A stretch of DNA of 64,000 nt from the NCBI RefSeq assembly GCF_030463565.1, contig NC_134676.1, positions 28,397,228 through 28,461,227 on the forward strand, given 5' to 3'. This DNA comes from Pelecanus crispus (Eukaryota; Chordata; Aves; Pelecaniformes; Pelecanidae). Shown here piece after piece: positions 1-11,500 of the stretch. The translations under genes were made by a program, and so were the position numbers. The notes under the pieces are model-generated. The model did not search any database and was not told the DNA's origin. It was given only the letters and a program-made list of their open reading frames with translations. How positions within the stretch are numbered: position 1 is the first letter of the stretch; every line of letters starts with the position of its first letter.

Positions 1-83
1 AACATTCTTTTTAAACAGCTTTTCCATGGTTTCCAAATTGTTCATTTTAGCGGCATATTGAAATTCTCTCTCATCTGGCAACA
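1..83 (-). CDS. ANKDD1B: ANKDD1B coding exon 2 (truncated by window edge)
   Basis: On the minus strand, pyrimidine-rich TTTTTCCGCAG precedes the exon at 83. Together with the C left by exon 1, the 83 bases give 27 intact codons with no stop. The motif ETMEKLFKKNV is the run-in to the first ankyrin repeat. The exon continues to the left of the window. Confidence 0.85.
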
Positions 84-3000
84 CTGCGGAAAAACATGAT
101 GAAAAAATTGTATTACTAAAAAACCAGCCATAACCAACTTAAGGGATGATGATACTGTTCTTAGCTTTTGTTATTTGTCCTCATTTCATATGTTGTGAGA
201 ATCATTTGTTTCTCATCACAGAAGTGTTCCAGGATTACATTCTTCTCCTCTAGAGAAATCTGGCTGATGTTTCTAGTTTCAACTTTTAAGTGCAAATAGA
301 GGTAGACTTTTCACAGTATGGATTACCATTATTTGCACTGCTCACAGGAACAAGGGTTCATTTATGAAGCTCTTGCCATCTAAATGGGTCCCAAGGATTT
401 TACCGGCATAGCAGTGAACAGTACAAACTGCAGCATTTATGTCCTATTCTTGGAAAAGTTGCTCTGTTTCAAAACAGAAAGCACCACCAAAATACATGAA
501 AACGTATAGCAGTAGCCAAATGGTATGACCCAACTGAAAAAAAAACCAAACAAAAAACAAACCAACAAATATCCAGGAGTTTTACAGGGAGGGAAGAAAG
601 TGTGTACTTGAACTCAAAATTTGGCCACAACGTGGAATTGGGACTTTCCTTTAATGTCTCAACCCAAAAATGAATATCTGTTTGGTCAACTAAAGCAGCT
701 GCAGCATGCATTTAGACACCTAATATTCAGTAACTTTGGAAAATAAAATTCCAGTGTCTGATAACTGGTTTAGCTAACTTCGAGGTCAGAGTATTTGTCA
801 TGTTTCTACCTTAACATTTAATTAATCACTTAAAAGAAATTAGTGTAGCAGTTAAATCAGTTGCAAAAATGCTCGTAGATATTTTTAATTTCCTAGCATA
901 TCACACTTAGGAAGTTGATCAGTTGGACATCTTCTGTCTAGAATATTTTGGCCTGAAAGCCACTTGTCCAGTGATATCACCAAAGAGGACAGCACTCTCT
1001 GTTGAACTAGAAACTGCAGCAATTATCTGTTCCTTAGAAGCCTCTCATGCAAGTTCATCCTCCTGCATCCTAAGTTCATTAATGCACAACGAGAATACAG
1101 CTTGAGGCAGTATAACTGCAGAGCATACTAAGGAAAATCAGTATGGCATTCACATAATTGCATTTTACATGTTACCTATTATTAGAATCTCAGTGGGAAT
1201 AATCATAGTTGTACTGTACAAAACGAGCTAGAAATTAAACTGGACACTTGCAAAGCTATTTCCAGTTTTCCTATGACATTATCTAAACACCTCAAACAAC
1301 AGAAGCATCCACTCAAAATTCTCTGGAAATCGCAGAATATTACTTGCTTGTTTTACAACACGGGGGCACAGCCAAAAAAAAAAAAAAAAAAAAAAAAAAA
1401 GCAGCTGCAAATAAAAATGCATCCCTGGCATCTGTGACAAGGAACATGGCCAACAGCAAAATCAGCATCATTAACAGGGATCTTTGCAGAATAAATGCCT
1501 CACTCATAGTTTTCGTAGTCTACACTCTTAAAGACGTACCCAGCAGAGCTTTCCACTACCTTGATTTCAAACACAGGGGAACCAGTGATGGTAGGATATC
1601 TTGCTCAAGGCAAATTTGTGGCATACATGGAAAAGAAATGTAGGGCACCAATTAGCTGCAATAAGTTATAATTAGGCCACATTGATTCCTACTGACTGCT
1701 GATGAACGCTCACACATGTATCTTGTATGAGGATGCAAAGGTAAATGCTGTTGCATCTCAGGACATTCAGCAACAATCCCAACAGTTTACTTGCACTGCC
1801 TTCAAGAAACAAGAGAAAATGCTATTTCTTTACTGTATCTGCATCGGCAAGGACAGTTTTGCTGTAGTTCTGACAAAGAATTAATGGCTGATCCTTTCTC
1901 TCCTGTCCACAAGTCATGGATTGGCTGTATGCTGCTAAAAAGACGACCTTTTGCTCTGGGTGTGATGTTTCTTAATAATTTCTCTCTCTTAATACCTCTT
2001 AATTCAGGAGTTAAGAACAGTGGCAATCCAGACACACCACGGCACTGACTTGCTGCACAACCTTTTGCTGCTTTTGCAAAATGATTTTTTCATGCATGAA
2101 GTTACAGGAGTATAGAGCTGTCAGACTACAGATTTATGGAAGCTTCCTATCCAAGCTGGGGTTTCCAGGATTTGGCACTCCTTGCATTATTAGCAATCCC
2201 TCTATTTTCAAGTAACAGCAGCAAATGATTATCTATTTGTGGCTGTCAATCTTTTTGGGGGGTTGTTTTCTTTGGCTTCATTCAAAATGTCTGGCTTATT
2301 ACCCTACGGGTTAAATCACAACTATGTAATTATATTTATATTATAACTATAATAGTTATATTTTATCAGTTGATTTCCTTTGTAGAGAGCCCTGTCTGCG
2401 GTGTATTGAACATCCTAACAGTAGTCCTCTCTTGGAAGGGCAAGGAAGTAAAAAGATGCAGAAAAGTAAATCGCTTTTTTTGACCTGAAAACAGAGTCTT
2501 CCTCAACAGAAACTCAAGCTTTGAGGTACCTTCACTTTTTCTTTCCTCATACTTAAGTCTTATTTTAGTGGCCTCAATCTGTCTTTCAGGAACACCACAA
2601 ATAAGGATGGCTTCCAATGAAGTAAAAAAGTGCACCAGGGGTTTCAGTACTCACAGGCAATGGAAATCTTTCCACCCCCCCATTCCCCTTATTTTTAATT
2701 TCCTGTTGTGGTATCCACAAGATTAAATCTGTCATTGTCTCAAAAAGCACATGGAAAAAACCCAGGACTTTGAATTGGCTGAAGAGTTCCGAGGAGGTAA
2801 AATACAAAAATAATAACAGTATTCAGATTCAAATGACAACAAAATTATTTTTACTCTATTGTTTCTAAAAATTAAACCATATATTTAATGGTTTGGTATA
2901 ATTTTCAATGTTTTCTCTATGTTTTCTTGTTTGTTACCAGAAATAAAATGACTAGGGCGAAGTAGTCACGTTAAGTCATGTAGTCTTGTTAAGTCACGAG

Positions 3001-3905
3001 AATCTTTTTCTAAAATAAATGTTTTCCAATTCAAAGAAGTCATGGGAAAAACTACCTATTAAGTCCAAGAGCGATATTTTATTCATTTCTTTTCTTTATC
3101 TGCCCTCTTTGCTAGCCTGGAAGCAGGAGGCACGGCCCAGAAGAACGGCTTCTGGCTGTCACGCTGTAATCACAGGACAGGGCTGTGGCAGGGTTTAACC
3201 ATTACCGCTCGGTTTCCACAAATAACCCATTTTCAGTAATCGCAGCCCACGCCCGAGCAGGCTGTTCTTTCACAAACCCATTTACAGGATGAAAGCTGGA
3301 GACCCCGTCACTGGGAGGCGTGCCACTTGAGTACAAGGTGGCCAGAAGGCCCTCCCGATTTCTGTGTGCCCCCAAAATGGGGGCCCCGATCGGTTGTGAA
3401 ACTGTCGACAGGTGCTGAGCCCCCGGTGTGTGACTAAGGCCAGCAAGCCCCCTCGGACAGCTCCAGGGCTGAAGTTAACGCAGGGTGCCGGGCAGTTTGC
3501 AGGACCCATCTCTTGGAAGGCGGACGTGCCAAACCCCAGCTCCCCATCCCACATCCGCAAGTCCTCACTGGTGTCTTTTACTACATATAACGCAGCTCAC
3601 GTTTCACCTTCTCCTCTTCCCCCCACCGCCACTCATTTTGTTCTTTGGTCAAGGCAAAAAGGGGGCTCGGGTGGGCCCCACCATCCCGGCCGCCCCGACG
3701 GGGCCTGGTGCGCTGCCCCCGGCCGAGGCAGCCCAGGCCTGTGCCGGCCGCAGCGCGGGGCCCGGGGCCACCGCCGCCCGCTGGCTCGCCTCGCCTCGCC
3801 GCCGGCCCCCGCGCACTCACGGCCGTCGTGGCTGGCTGCCGCCGCTCCCGGCGTGGCGTCCTCCCCGACGAGGAGCAGGCGGCTGAGGGCCTTCATGGCT
3901 GCCAT
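1..3905 (-). CDS. ANKDD1B: ANKDD1B, ankyrin repeat and death domain protein 1B (5' end of gene, partial)
   Basis: Two coding exons join in phase across one intron of about 3.7 kb. Exon 1 (3905 to 3821) begins MAAMKALSRLL and ends with one base (C) of a split codon at a GTGAGT donor. Exon 2 (83 to the window edge) follows a TTTTTCCGCAG acceptor and completes that codon as CTG. It then reads LPDEREFQYAAK, followed by ETMEKLFKK. This closely resembles the human segment just before the first ankyrin repeat (LLPNERSFQNAAK, then LMEKLFEKK) as I remember it. The gene lies downstream of POLK in the same orientation, as in mammals. The family carries ankyrin repeats followed by a death domain; those parts lie beyond the window. 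No molecular function is firmly established. Identity rests on exon 2 similarity plus synteny. Confidence 0.85.
84..3820 (-). other. ANKDD1B: ANKDD1B intron 1
   Basis: A GT-AG intron of about 3.7 kb. Apart from a 27-A run at 1374-1400 and the GC-rich flank of the CpG island towards 3820, I see no exon, RNA gene or recognisable repeat. The open frames here are short and have no similarity I recognise. Confidence 0.75.
1374..1400. repeat. Poly(A) run, 27 bases
   Basis: An uninterrupted A run in ANKDD1B intron 1. It may be the tail of an old retroposon, but the sequence before it is not recognisable. Length polymorphism is expected. Confidence 0.9.
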
Positions 3906-4060
3906 GGCTCGGCTCCTCTTCCTCCTCACACCCCCCGGGCCGGGGCGCCGAGGGAGGTGCCCTGTGCTGGCCCCGGCAAACCGGTTCCCGGGGCTGAGTG
4001 GAGCGGAGCACACCCAGCGCTTGGCCACATCAGCCGAAGGGGGAGAGGCGCAGAGCACCT
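3640..4060 (-). promoter_or_regulatory. CpG-island promoter of ANKDD1B
   Basis: An abrupt GC-rich, CpG-dense block in AT-rich surroundings covers the ANKDD1B first exon and its 5' flank. No TATA box is obvious upstream of 3905 on the minus strand. The transcription start cannot be placed from sequence alone. The many open frames on both strands here result from high GC and are not called as genes. Confidence 0.7.
3821..3905 (-). CDS. ANKDD1B: ANKDD1B coding exon 1
   Basis: The chosen ATG at 3905 has a strong context (GCCGAGCCATGG). The exon holds 28 codons plus one base, and its donor GGCC/GTGAGT lies at 3821/3820. The reading frame is also open upstream to an ATG at 4058, so a longer N-terminus cannot be excluded. 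I prefer 3905 for its context and because the upstream residues are Arg/Pro-rich CpG-island translation. N-termini of this family vary, so the start is less certain than the splice site. Confidence 0.7.
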
Positions 4061-4261
4061 TTCGGAGTTTGCTTTAAAAGAAACCAGGAACTAAATACAC
4101 AGAATTCTCTTGATACTAGCTAGGCACCAAACAGGGTCATCCTTGCGCAATCCCCCCCCAGGTCTTCCTGGGGACTGTTTCGGGGGGAAATTCCTCTTGG
4201 GGGTTATTCCCACTGCTGTCAAACAGTGTTCACGGGACTGGAAAGGGTGACTGTCCCTGCT

Positions 4262-4401
4262 TGAATACTGATAGTCCTGCATTCTTGGAGCTACTTCTCC
4301 AATATTTATTTTGAAATGCTAGCAATCTCAAAGGCTGTTTTTTACAGTAAAATTTAGCCTAGTCACTTTAAACAATTTTTATGCCCTGTCTCAGAAAATC
4401 A
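4262..4401 (+). repeat. Left arm of perfect 140-bp inverted repeat
   Basis: Read base by base, 4262-4401 is the exact reverse complement of 4784-4923, with no mismatch in 140 positions; identity stops abruptly on both sides. The arm begins TGAATACTGATAG and ends GTCTCAGAAAATCA. It lies about 200 bp upstream of the ANKDD1B CpG island, in the ANKDD1B-POLK intergenic space. Confidence 0.97.
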
Positions 4402-4421
4402 GTAGATGGATACACCTTGAT

Positions 4422-4479
4422 ACTTGATACACCTCGGTCTGATAAGACAGTTTCATCAACTGTACTTCCAGTAGATGGA
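4422..4479 (+). repeat. 58-bp direct repeat, copy 1 (inside the inverted-repeat spacer)
   Basis: This copy starts ACTTGATACACCTCGG and ends CCAGTAGATGGA. It matches 5195-5252 at 57 of 58 positions (GATAAG here, GGTAAG there). The terminal words CAGTAGATGGA and TACACC also recur at 4400-4416, immediately after the left inverted arm, so the junctions share short homologies. Confidence 0.95.
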
Positions 4480-4783
4480 AAGCTTGACGCAGCCTTGGGA
4501 TGCGAGAGACTGAGGTGCTTCTGCCATAAATTTGGGCAGAAATATGCACGTGCAGTAGCAGTATTGATCCAGTCACAAGACTCTTCACCTTTAGGTAGAC
4601 AATACTTCCATTTGCTTTTGTCCGAGTCCAGTCAAAATCAATACACGCATCCCCAAAGGTTCAGCTGTTGTGAACTGACATACTGAGATCCACCTAATCT
4701 ACCTATTTCTCAGTTTTTCTTGAAGTCCACTGTCACTTTTGGTCTACTGAAGCCAGCATTGATATTTCATTTCACATAGACAA

Positions 4784-4923
4784 TGATTTTCTGAGACAGG
4801 GCATAAAAATTGTTTAAAGTGACTAGGCTAAATTTTACTGTAAAAAACAGCCTTTGAGATTGCTAGCATTTCAAAATAAATATTGGAGAAGTAGCTCCAA
4901 GAATGCAGGACTATCAGTATTCA
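4784..4923 (-). repeat. Right arm of perfect 140-bp inverted repeat
   Basis: This is the partner of 4262-4401, separated from it by a 382-bp spacer. No target-site duplication is visible: the left flank ends CCCTGCT and the right flank begins GCCTTACAC. A simple terminal-inverted-repeat transposon is therefore not supported. Confidence 0.97.
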
Positions 4924-5194
4924 GCCTTACACAACTGAAGACAGACTTGAGTTCCTTCACTATATTTTTTCTTTGTAATTAAGTTACACAGTCATCTTAA
5001 CTTCCAAGATTATTAACACTGTACATGTCCATGGTAAAATTAATCCGAAAGACTCAAGACTTTGTAAATTGAGCAAATTTGGATACAAAACTACTTGCTC
5101 AGATTCTGCTTACCACACGTGAAGAGATTTCACAGTTCTTTTCTCCTTTAAACATTTTTAATAGAGTCAGGCTGTGATATATAAGAATCTTTAC

Positions 5195-5252
5195 ACTTGA
5201 TACACCTCGGTCTGGTAAGACAGTTTCATCAACTGTACTTCCAGTAGATGGA
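5195..5252 (+). repeat. 58-bp direct repeat, copy 2
   Basis: Second copy of 4422-4479, about 770 bp away and outside the inverted repeat. Its flanks differ completely from those of copy 1, so this is a local dispersed duplication rather than a tandem one. Confidence 0.95.
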
Positions 5253-6713
5253 TGTTACTCAGCTGAAAAAACTGTGAAAATAAACCCAGAGTGAGAAGAA
5301 CAAATAACTTATTTAGCTCTAGCTGAATCATAGAGGTTTCACTTTTACTTGCTTCCTGTGAGTCAAATGTTCCAGCAAAACTTACGAGTTTTATTTCTGT
5401 ATGTTGACTGGGCTAGTAATACAGACCCACTGTTTTCAACATTAGTGCTCCTTTTCGAAATGTGAGACAACTGACAACTGTGGAATGATTAGGTCTGCCT
5501 ACAAAGCTGGCACCGAAGGAGGAACAGGTTTGCAGCCTCACACAGAGCACGCGTTAATAGTGTGAATCTTTAAACCAGGATCATAATTTTTCATACAGTC
5601 TGGAAACACCAGCTGCTAGTTTCCACTTCTAATTACTATCACACAATACTATTTCAACTTTGCCAATACAACTATATTTTATGTGCTCAGACTTTGCAAA
5701 TAGCAAGTTTACCACAGTCTCTAACCACTTCCCACAATCTTGACTCTTTCAAATGGCGCCAGCAACCTGCAGAAAAAAGACTCATGCAGAAACTAACAGA
5801 GATGCAGAATCCAGAACAAGGTGCAGAGCAAGGGAGTACTGGAACATCTTCCTCACTTGCCTTCACAAAGCCCTCTCTCTGCCAGGAACCCAGAGCATTT
5901 TTTTAATATTTAAAATAACAGTAGAAATAAATACATAAACAAGTAGAACCAATATAAAGAAAAAATGTCAGGTAAGACAAAAGCATGTTGAATAGTACAT
6001 AAAGAAGAAAGAGGAACAAGCAAAAATTATGTCCTGTAACCAAATGTGAGATTTGAAGATGAAGTCAAGGCAGTGAGTATTATGTTTTTATTAAACTGTG
6101 TATCAATCTGTACAGATTTTACGTTAAGGTCAATTATATAACACACACTAAGAAAAATGCAAAACAAAAACATTGCTTACAGAGTCTTCTCCATATGAAC
6201 TGAGATGAAAACTCGTATCACGGAAGTTTATGACAATACTGAATTGTGTACTGAAGCCCTTCTTCAGATAAAAACAGTAATAAATGTAGTATAAGAAACT
6301 ATAAGGAATAGAAAAAAAAAAGGGCTTCTGTTTTGCACTGAATTAAATTTACATGGAAAACATTAAAACCATCTCACCAAGCACTTTCTGTAAACACAGA
6401 GAATCACCTTTCCAAAAGGTGTATTTTTACACACAACTCAAAAGACAGACATTTCTGGCCTTAGAATCATGCTGTGAGTTTTATTTCCACATTAACTCTA
6501 ACCTACTCCACAACTTTAACTTCATGACACTCAGATCACTCTATGACGCTTTTTTTTTTTTAAACAGATGGTAAGAGAACTTCCAAGGCTAAGCCAAACT
6601 AACTTCATTTGCTCAAGCACTTACAGTGGTTTACTTTTTGCTAAGTAATGCATATGTAAAAATACACATTTTAAAGAAATACACACTGACAAGGTGATAC
6701 TTAGATTCTACAC

Positions 6714-6719
6714 TTTATT
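6714..6719 (-). terminator. Alternative distal POLK poly(A) signal (AATAAA)
   Basis: Minus-strand AATAAA about 1.7 kb beyond the POLK stop. It would support a longer 3' UTR isoform. Confidence 0.3.
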
Positions 6720-7432
6720 GAATCAGACAGATACAAACTAGTAAAGGGTCACATGTTCACTTTCTAAACAGCAGTGGTAGTTTAAGTTATTGTTCCCTCA
6801 GTTGTTTTTATGTCTTTCTACCAAGTTTCCAGCTCCTACCCCTGTCAACAGACCAGCTCATGCTGAATGCTCACTGACTTGGCTTAGAAAACAGTCAACT
6901 GAGTCAGCTTACATAGTCTGAACTAGTCCAGCTGATTTGGTCCAGAGCAGATAAAGGAGCACTGACATGAATTCAAATGACAGAGCTGTGGTTACAGTGG
7001 CATCTGGCAAACAGATGAGCAGGTAGAGATGGTGAAATCATACCAGCAAGTCTGGAAACAAAAAAGCACGTTCCGGACTTAGCCTGGGCATCTAAAACAT
7101 ACCAGGTACACATTTGTTTGTTTAAAACCCAAGCAAACCCCAAAGTAATTCCAATACAGTTAAACAATGAAACAGATGCTTCTACAGTAGCCACTTCTTT
7201 TAAAGATTTTGCAATTAAAAAGCAGTTTATATTTCATACAGGGTTTGACATTGTTTGTATAACTTACAAGAAATATGCTGTCATCATAAATTATTTGCCT
7301 GATAAATACTGAATTACAATAAAATGTCTACATTCAAGCAATCTGGTGTGAACAGAAAGCATCTAAACAGAGTATTTTAAATATTTGCACTTTACAACTT
7401 CCTCCTTCCACATATGCACTCATAAAATATCA

Positions 7433-7438
7433 TTTATT
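7433..7438 (-). terminator. Candidate POLK poly(A) signal (AATAAA)
   Basis: This is the first minus-strand AATAAA after the POLK stop codon and would give a 3' UTR of about 1 kb. A second lies at 6714-6719. Which is used cannot be decided from sequence. Confidence 0.45.
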
Positions 7439-8450
7439 CAGAAATACAAAATAATTTTAAAGAGAAATATAGGTAAACAATAAGAAGGTTCAGCATCTTG
7501 CATATTTGCACATCATTCATATTATTATTGCACCATGAGACCTTTTACTTAGAGTAAATTTAGTCCTACTGATTGGTAACAATTTCACAATTGCGAAGAA
7601 AATTTAAGTTTTCAGTCTCTTTGGAAAGGCCAAGGTTCAAACAGCATTTGTCTGACTAACCTGGAGGAATCCTTCTCTCATCAACAGGTTTATAAACATT
7701 TTTAAAATCAGTGAAGTCATCCTGTATCTCATCGCAATGAGTCCTTCAGGGCTGGTCCAGCAACTCTTACTGAAGTAATTTTCCGTGACAACAACGAAAG
7801 CTTGACTGTGCTCTAAATTCTTGCTCTTTTCCTTTGAAACTGCAAGACTGGTCAATTTTTGTGTCCACTGAGAAGACGGACGTTCATAATCAAGCAACTC
7901 AGCTCTTCCTTGTTATCACACAGCTAATACCACAATTAAATTTGGTGTTGAATTGTCCAAGGAAGTGTCAGCCTGAGCTACTACGGTTACCATGGCCAAT
8001 ACAACCAACAGAGAAGACGGCAGGTCAGGTGTGGGCACAGTAAGGTGTGGGTCAGTAAGCACAGCGTTGCACCCTAGCTAATGATTCCTGCTTTCTAGGG
8101 AGCTTGTCCTACAGGCTTGCTCAATGGCAGCTCTAATCTCCCTGTTCTGCTTGTTGAACAGCAGAGAGAATTCATGAGGCTGCTCATGACTCTAACAAAG
8201 CTCCACATGTTCAATATAAACAAAGTCAAAGTGCTAGTGAATTTTGATTCTCGGGTATTATTTGCAAAAAAAAAAAAAAAATTACCTCAGTTTTACCTCC
8301 TCTTCTACCTCAAACTGCATGTTCTTTTTACACAGGCACGCAACGGCTCCAAAGTGACAGGCACCTGAACCCAGCCCAGCACCAATGCTAAATCAATTTG
8401 CAGTCATAAAACACTATGAAATACTTCATATAGAATATCTTGCTACACAG

Positions 8451-8535
8451 TCATTTAAAAAACATTTCAATTGTATGCTTGGAGTTGCTCGACTTGGCCT
8501 TTTTTGATACCGACTGTGAAGTTTTTAGTCCAGAC
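8451..8535 (-). CDS. POLK: POLK coding exon 14, residues 836-863 and stop
   Basis: After acceptor TGTAACTTTAG it encodes [18 protein letters not shown], then KHTIEMFFK and TGA. Human ends KHTLDIFFK, the C-terminal PCNA-interacting peptide. A Lys-rich stretch upstream (SKKAK) fits the nuclear localisation signal found there in the family. Confidence 0.96.
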
Positions 8536-11500
8536 CTAAAGTTACAGAAAGAAAAAAAACAGTAAGAGGTTAAAATATGCAATGCATACCTAAACAACTT
8601 GTACAACACTGAAAATTTTTCTAACCATTATTGTTTTAAAATGAGTTGTGTACTCAAGTTTCCAGAAAACTCTTACCTTTTTGTTCCTTGTGATGGATTT
8701 GTGCATTGCTGTCCTCTGCTTAAACCTCCTGAAAAGTAATTGGAAACAACCAAAATTAATTACTTCAATAAAGAAAGAATGCTTCAGAAATTACATACAC
8801 GGCAAAACTTTTAAAAGAACAGTTTTGGGTAAAGATTTGCTTTCCTTTTTTTTTTTTTTAAAAAAAAACCCAAACCAAAACAATGAATTTAATCTGTCTC
8901 AAGGAGTAGATAACATTTTATTATCTGCAGTTTGCATACTGTAGTTTCTATTAACATTTTTAAAAGAGAAAAACAAAAAGCCTTTAGTTTATTGAATTCT
9001 AAGGGATTAATTTGAACGCTGTTGTAGTTTTCTGAAATATTTCAGCATAACGAGGTTGATTTTCAAGGTGGTTGTTGAAAACTATATTTTAAATTTTTTT
9101 ATCCTGCAGAGGGGAAAAAAGAATCTCTGCCAACAGCACGTTTTTCATTTAAACCAAAGCCTGTTTGCACATGTAACAACAGTACTGCTTATAAAATTAT
9201 CTGTGCAAGAGATTCATTTTGTAAGTCTTAATTGTGTTCTGATAATTCTAACACACTAGCATATTAATTTCCTCTTATAGGGCTCCCAAGCAAGATTAGG
9301 GACAAGGTACTTCAAGCAGATACTTAACTATCTGCACTTGTCCTCTAATCTGGCCAAAGATTAACTGTTCATCAAAAAGAGAAACTACTTGAGTAAATAT
9401 GCTACTAGTTTGGCATGGTACAGATGCAGTGATGAGATATATTTTATTAGATGTACAACAGGCTTGCAAGTTTCTGCCTTCATGCTTTAGTTCACCACCT
9501 CTCTATTTTTGCCAGCACATTACATAATGGAACTTTTCTGCCAACTGAACCTCTGAAACAATCCCGGTTGAAGATGTTTTCATTGGTTTTCACTTAAAAC
9601 TTCAGTGGCCTTACAAACACCTTTCTGAACATGGCTGGGGGGTAGCAAACATGCAATTTACAGAAATGAGCAGTAATTCCTATGTCACCATTGTGGTAAA
9701 TGAGAATGCACTGTGTAACTACCATCACATTCATAAATCTAGTTTGTCATGAAAACTGATTTTATATTTTTAAAATAAAAATGTTCACTCTTACACAGGC
9801 CTTACTCAAATGAACTTGTTGCAAAAATCTCAAAGCCCTGAAAAGTTCAAAGTATACCATTACCAAATTATTTTAATTATACAAGCAGATATTTTGAATA
9901 ACCAAATATATCCTAATGCGCATACTCACCGACTCTATTTGAGTTTTCCATATTACAAGTCTTAGTAGGAAAATCTTTTTTTTCTGTCAGCTCCTGGATA
10001 AGGCCTTTATTTAAGCAGATATCCACATGTCTGTTAAATGACACAAGACTGGTGGTTTTCTGTTCTGAATTACAAACTGGACAAACCAGAACACTGTCAT
10101 CTTTGGCTTCAAAGAAACAGGATGAACTAGTTTCTTCTGTATGCTCAGTCTTTTCACAATGGTCTTCATTGGCTTGTGAAATTCTTTTGGGGAAGAGACA
10201 CTGCTTCATACACACATTTCTAGCAATATCACTGAGATTGCTAGGCTGTCTTTCTCTGTGAGGTTTATCAGATATTATCTGAGTGAATTTTTCTGTGCTA
10301 TTGCTAGTAGAGTTGTCAGATATACTTGCAGACTGGTATGTTCCTGCTAATTGATCTGTTTTATTTTTTTGATATTCATCAAGATTTTCATTTTTAAATT
10401 GTGGAAGAAAGTTAAGAGTATTTTCTCTTGAACTGTCATTCTTGGCTATTTCCATGGTATCTTTAACAAGACTCCCACTGAGGCACTCATCAATATGCCT
10501 ATTAAGCTCTTCCAAATTATTGCTGCTTTGGTCCTCAAAGCAAACAGGGCAGGTGAAGATCTTACACACATTAGAATTCTGTAAGTCTGTGACTTTCTTT
10601 GTTTCTTCCACAAAATTTGCTGCTGATTTCCTATCATGAAAGAGCTGCTTACCTACAGTGTCATTTGGAGAAAGATTCTCACTGTTTAGTTGCCTTGCAG
10701 CTCGCTTTTTATCAAAAAAACTCCCTCTGGAAGATGTTTCTGAATTTTTTGTGAAATATTCTTGGTTGGACTCCCCTTGCTGAAGCCTAAGAAAACCAAT
10801 TTCCTTTCCTGATTTTAAGAAACTCGTAATGCTTTTTTGTTGGTACTTCTTCTCTTCTTCACTTAGAAATCCTGATACTCGTACACCTAATGATGAAAAA
10901 CAAACTTATAATACCAATTTTATGAAAACTTTACACTAATTCTTAATTAACACCTTATGAGGTATACATCCACTCGATAAAAGTGCATTTTATCTCTACA
11001 TGGGGGCTATACTACCTACAAATGTTAACAATGGATCACAAGGTCCAGACAATTTTATCAGACCCAAACACTTCCTCAACCATATAATTTCAATACCGAT
11101 GAAGTTTTAACTGATTGTACCATAACATGAGGCTATAAACTTAATACAGTTATATAGAATTCAGTCTGAAAGAGAGTTTTACATGAAGTTTCCCAACCAA
11201 AACACTTCTTCAGCACATTCTGATACCATAGACAAGTAAGGTTTATATATCACTGAATAATTCAAGCAGAATGCATAAGCACCTGAAGCACACAGGTCTT
11301 AGAATCAAAACAGAGTTAACTTTTGACAGAAATTTTTAAATTTCTTGCAGAACATAGCATCTTTAAATCTGTAAGCACTTTTATTTAAATCATTTGTTTC
11401 TAAAAGAGGTTATGGACAGAAACTACCTGTTGCTGTGGCGCAAAGCAGATTTAAAAGCTCTTTTAAGGCAGCAGAATTAAGCACTGCTATGTGTTAAGAT

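Larger units (their letters stand above)
4924..7432. other. Intergenic region between ANKDD1B and POLK, possibly including a long POLK 3' UTR
   Basis: AT-rich sequence without a convincing coding exon. It contains the second copy of the 58-bp repeat and, on the minus strand, a further AATAAA (plus-strand TTTATT at 6714-6719) that could serve an extended POLK 3' end. I see no RNA gene and no complete mobile element. Confidence 0.6.

Noticed and set aside
3412-4094. Overlapping long open frames of 60 to 221 codons on both strands
   Set aside because: They overlap in several frames inside a CpG island, where stop codons are rare, and have Pro/Arg/Gly-rich composition with no domain. Only the 85-bp ANKDD1B exon in the minus strand is supported by splice phase and homology.
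4262-4923. MITE or foldback DNA transposon
   Set aside because: No target-site duplication at either edge, and the spacer shares a segment with outside sequence. Kept as a rearrangement candidate instead.
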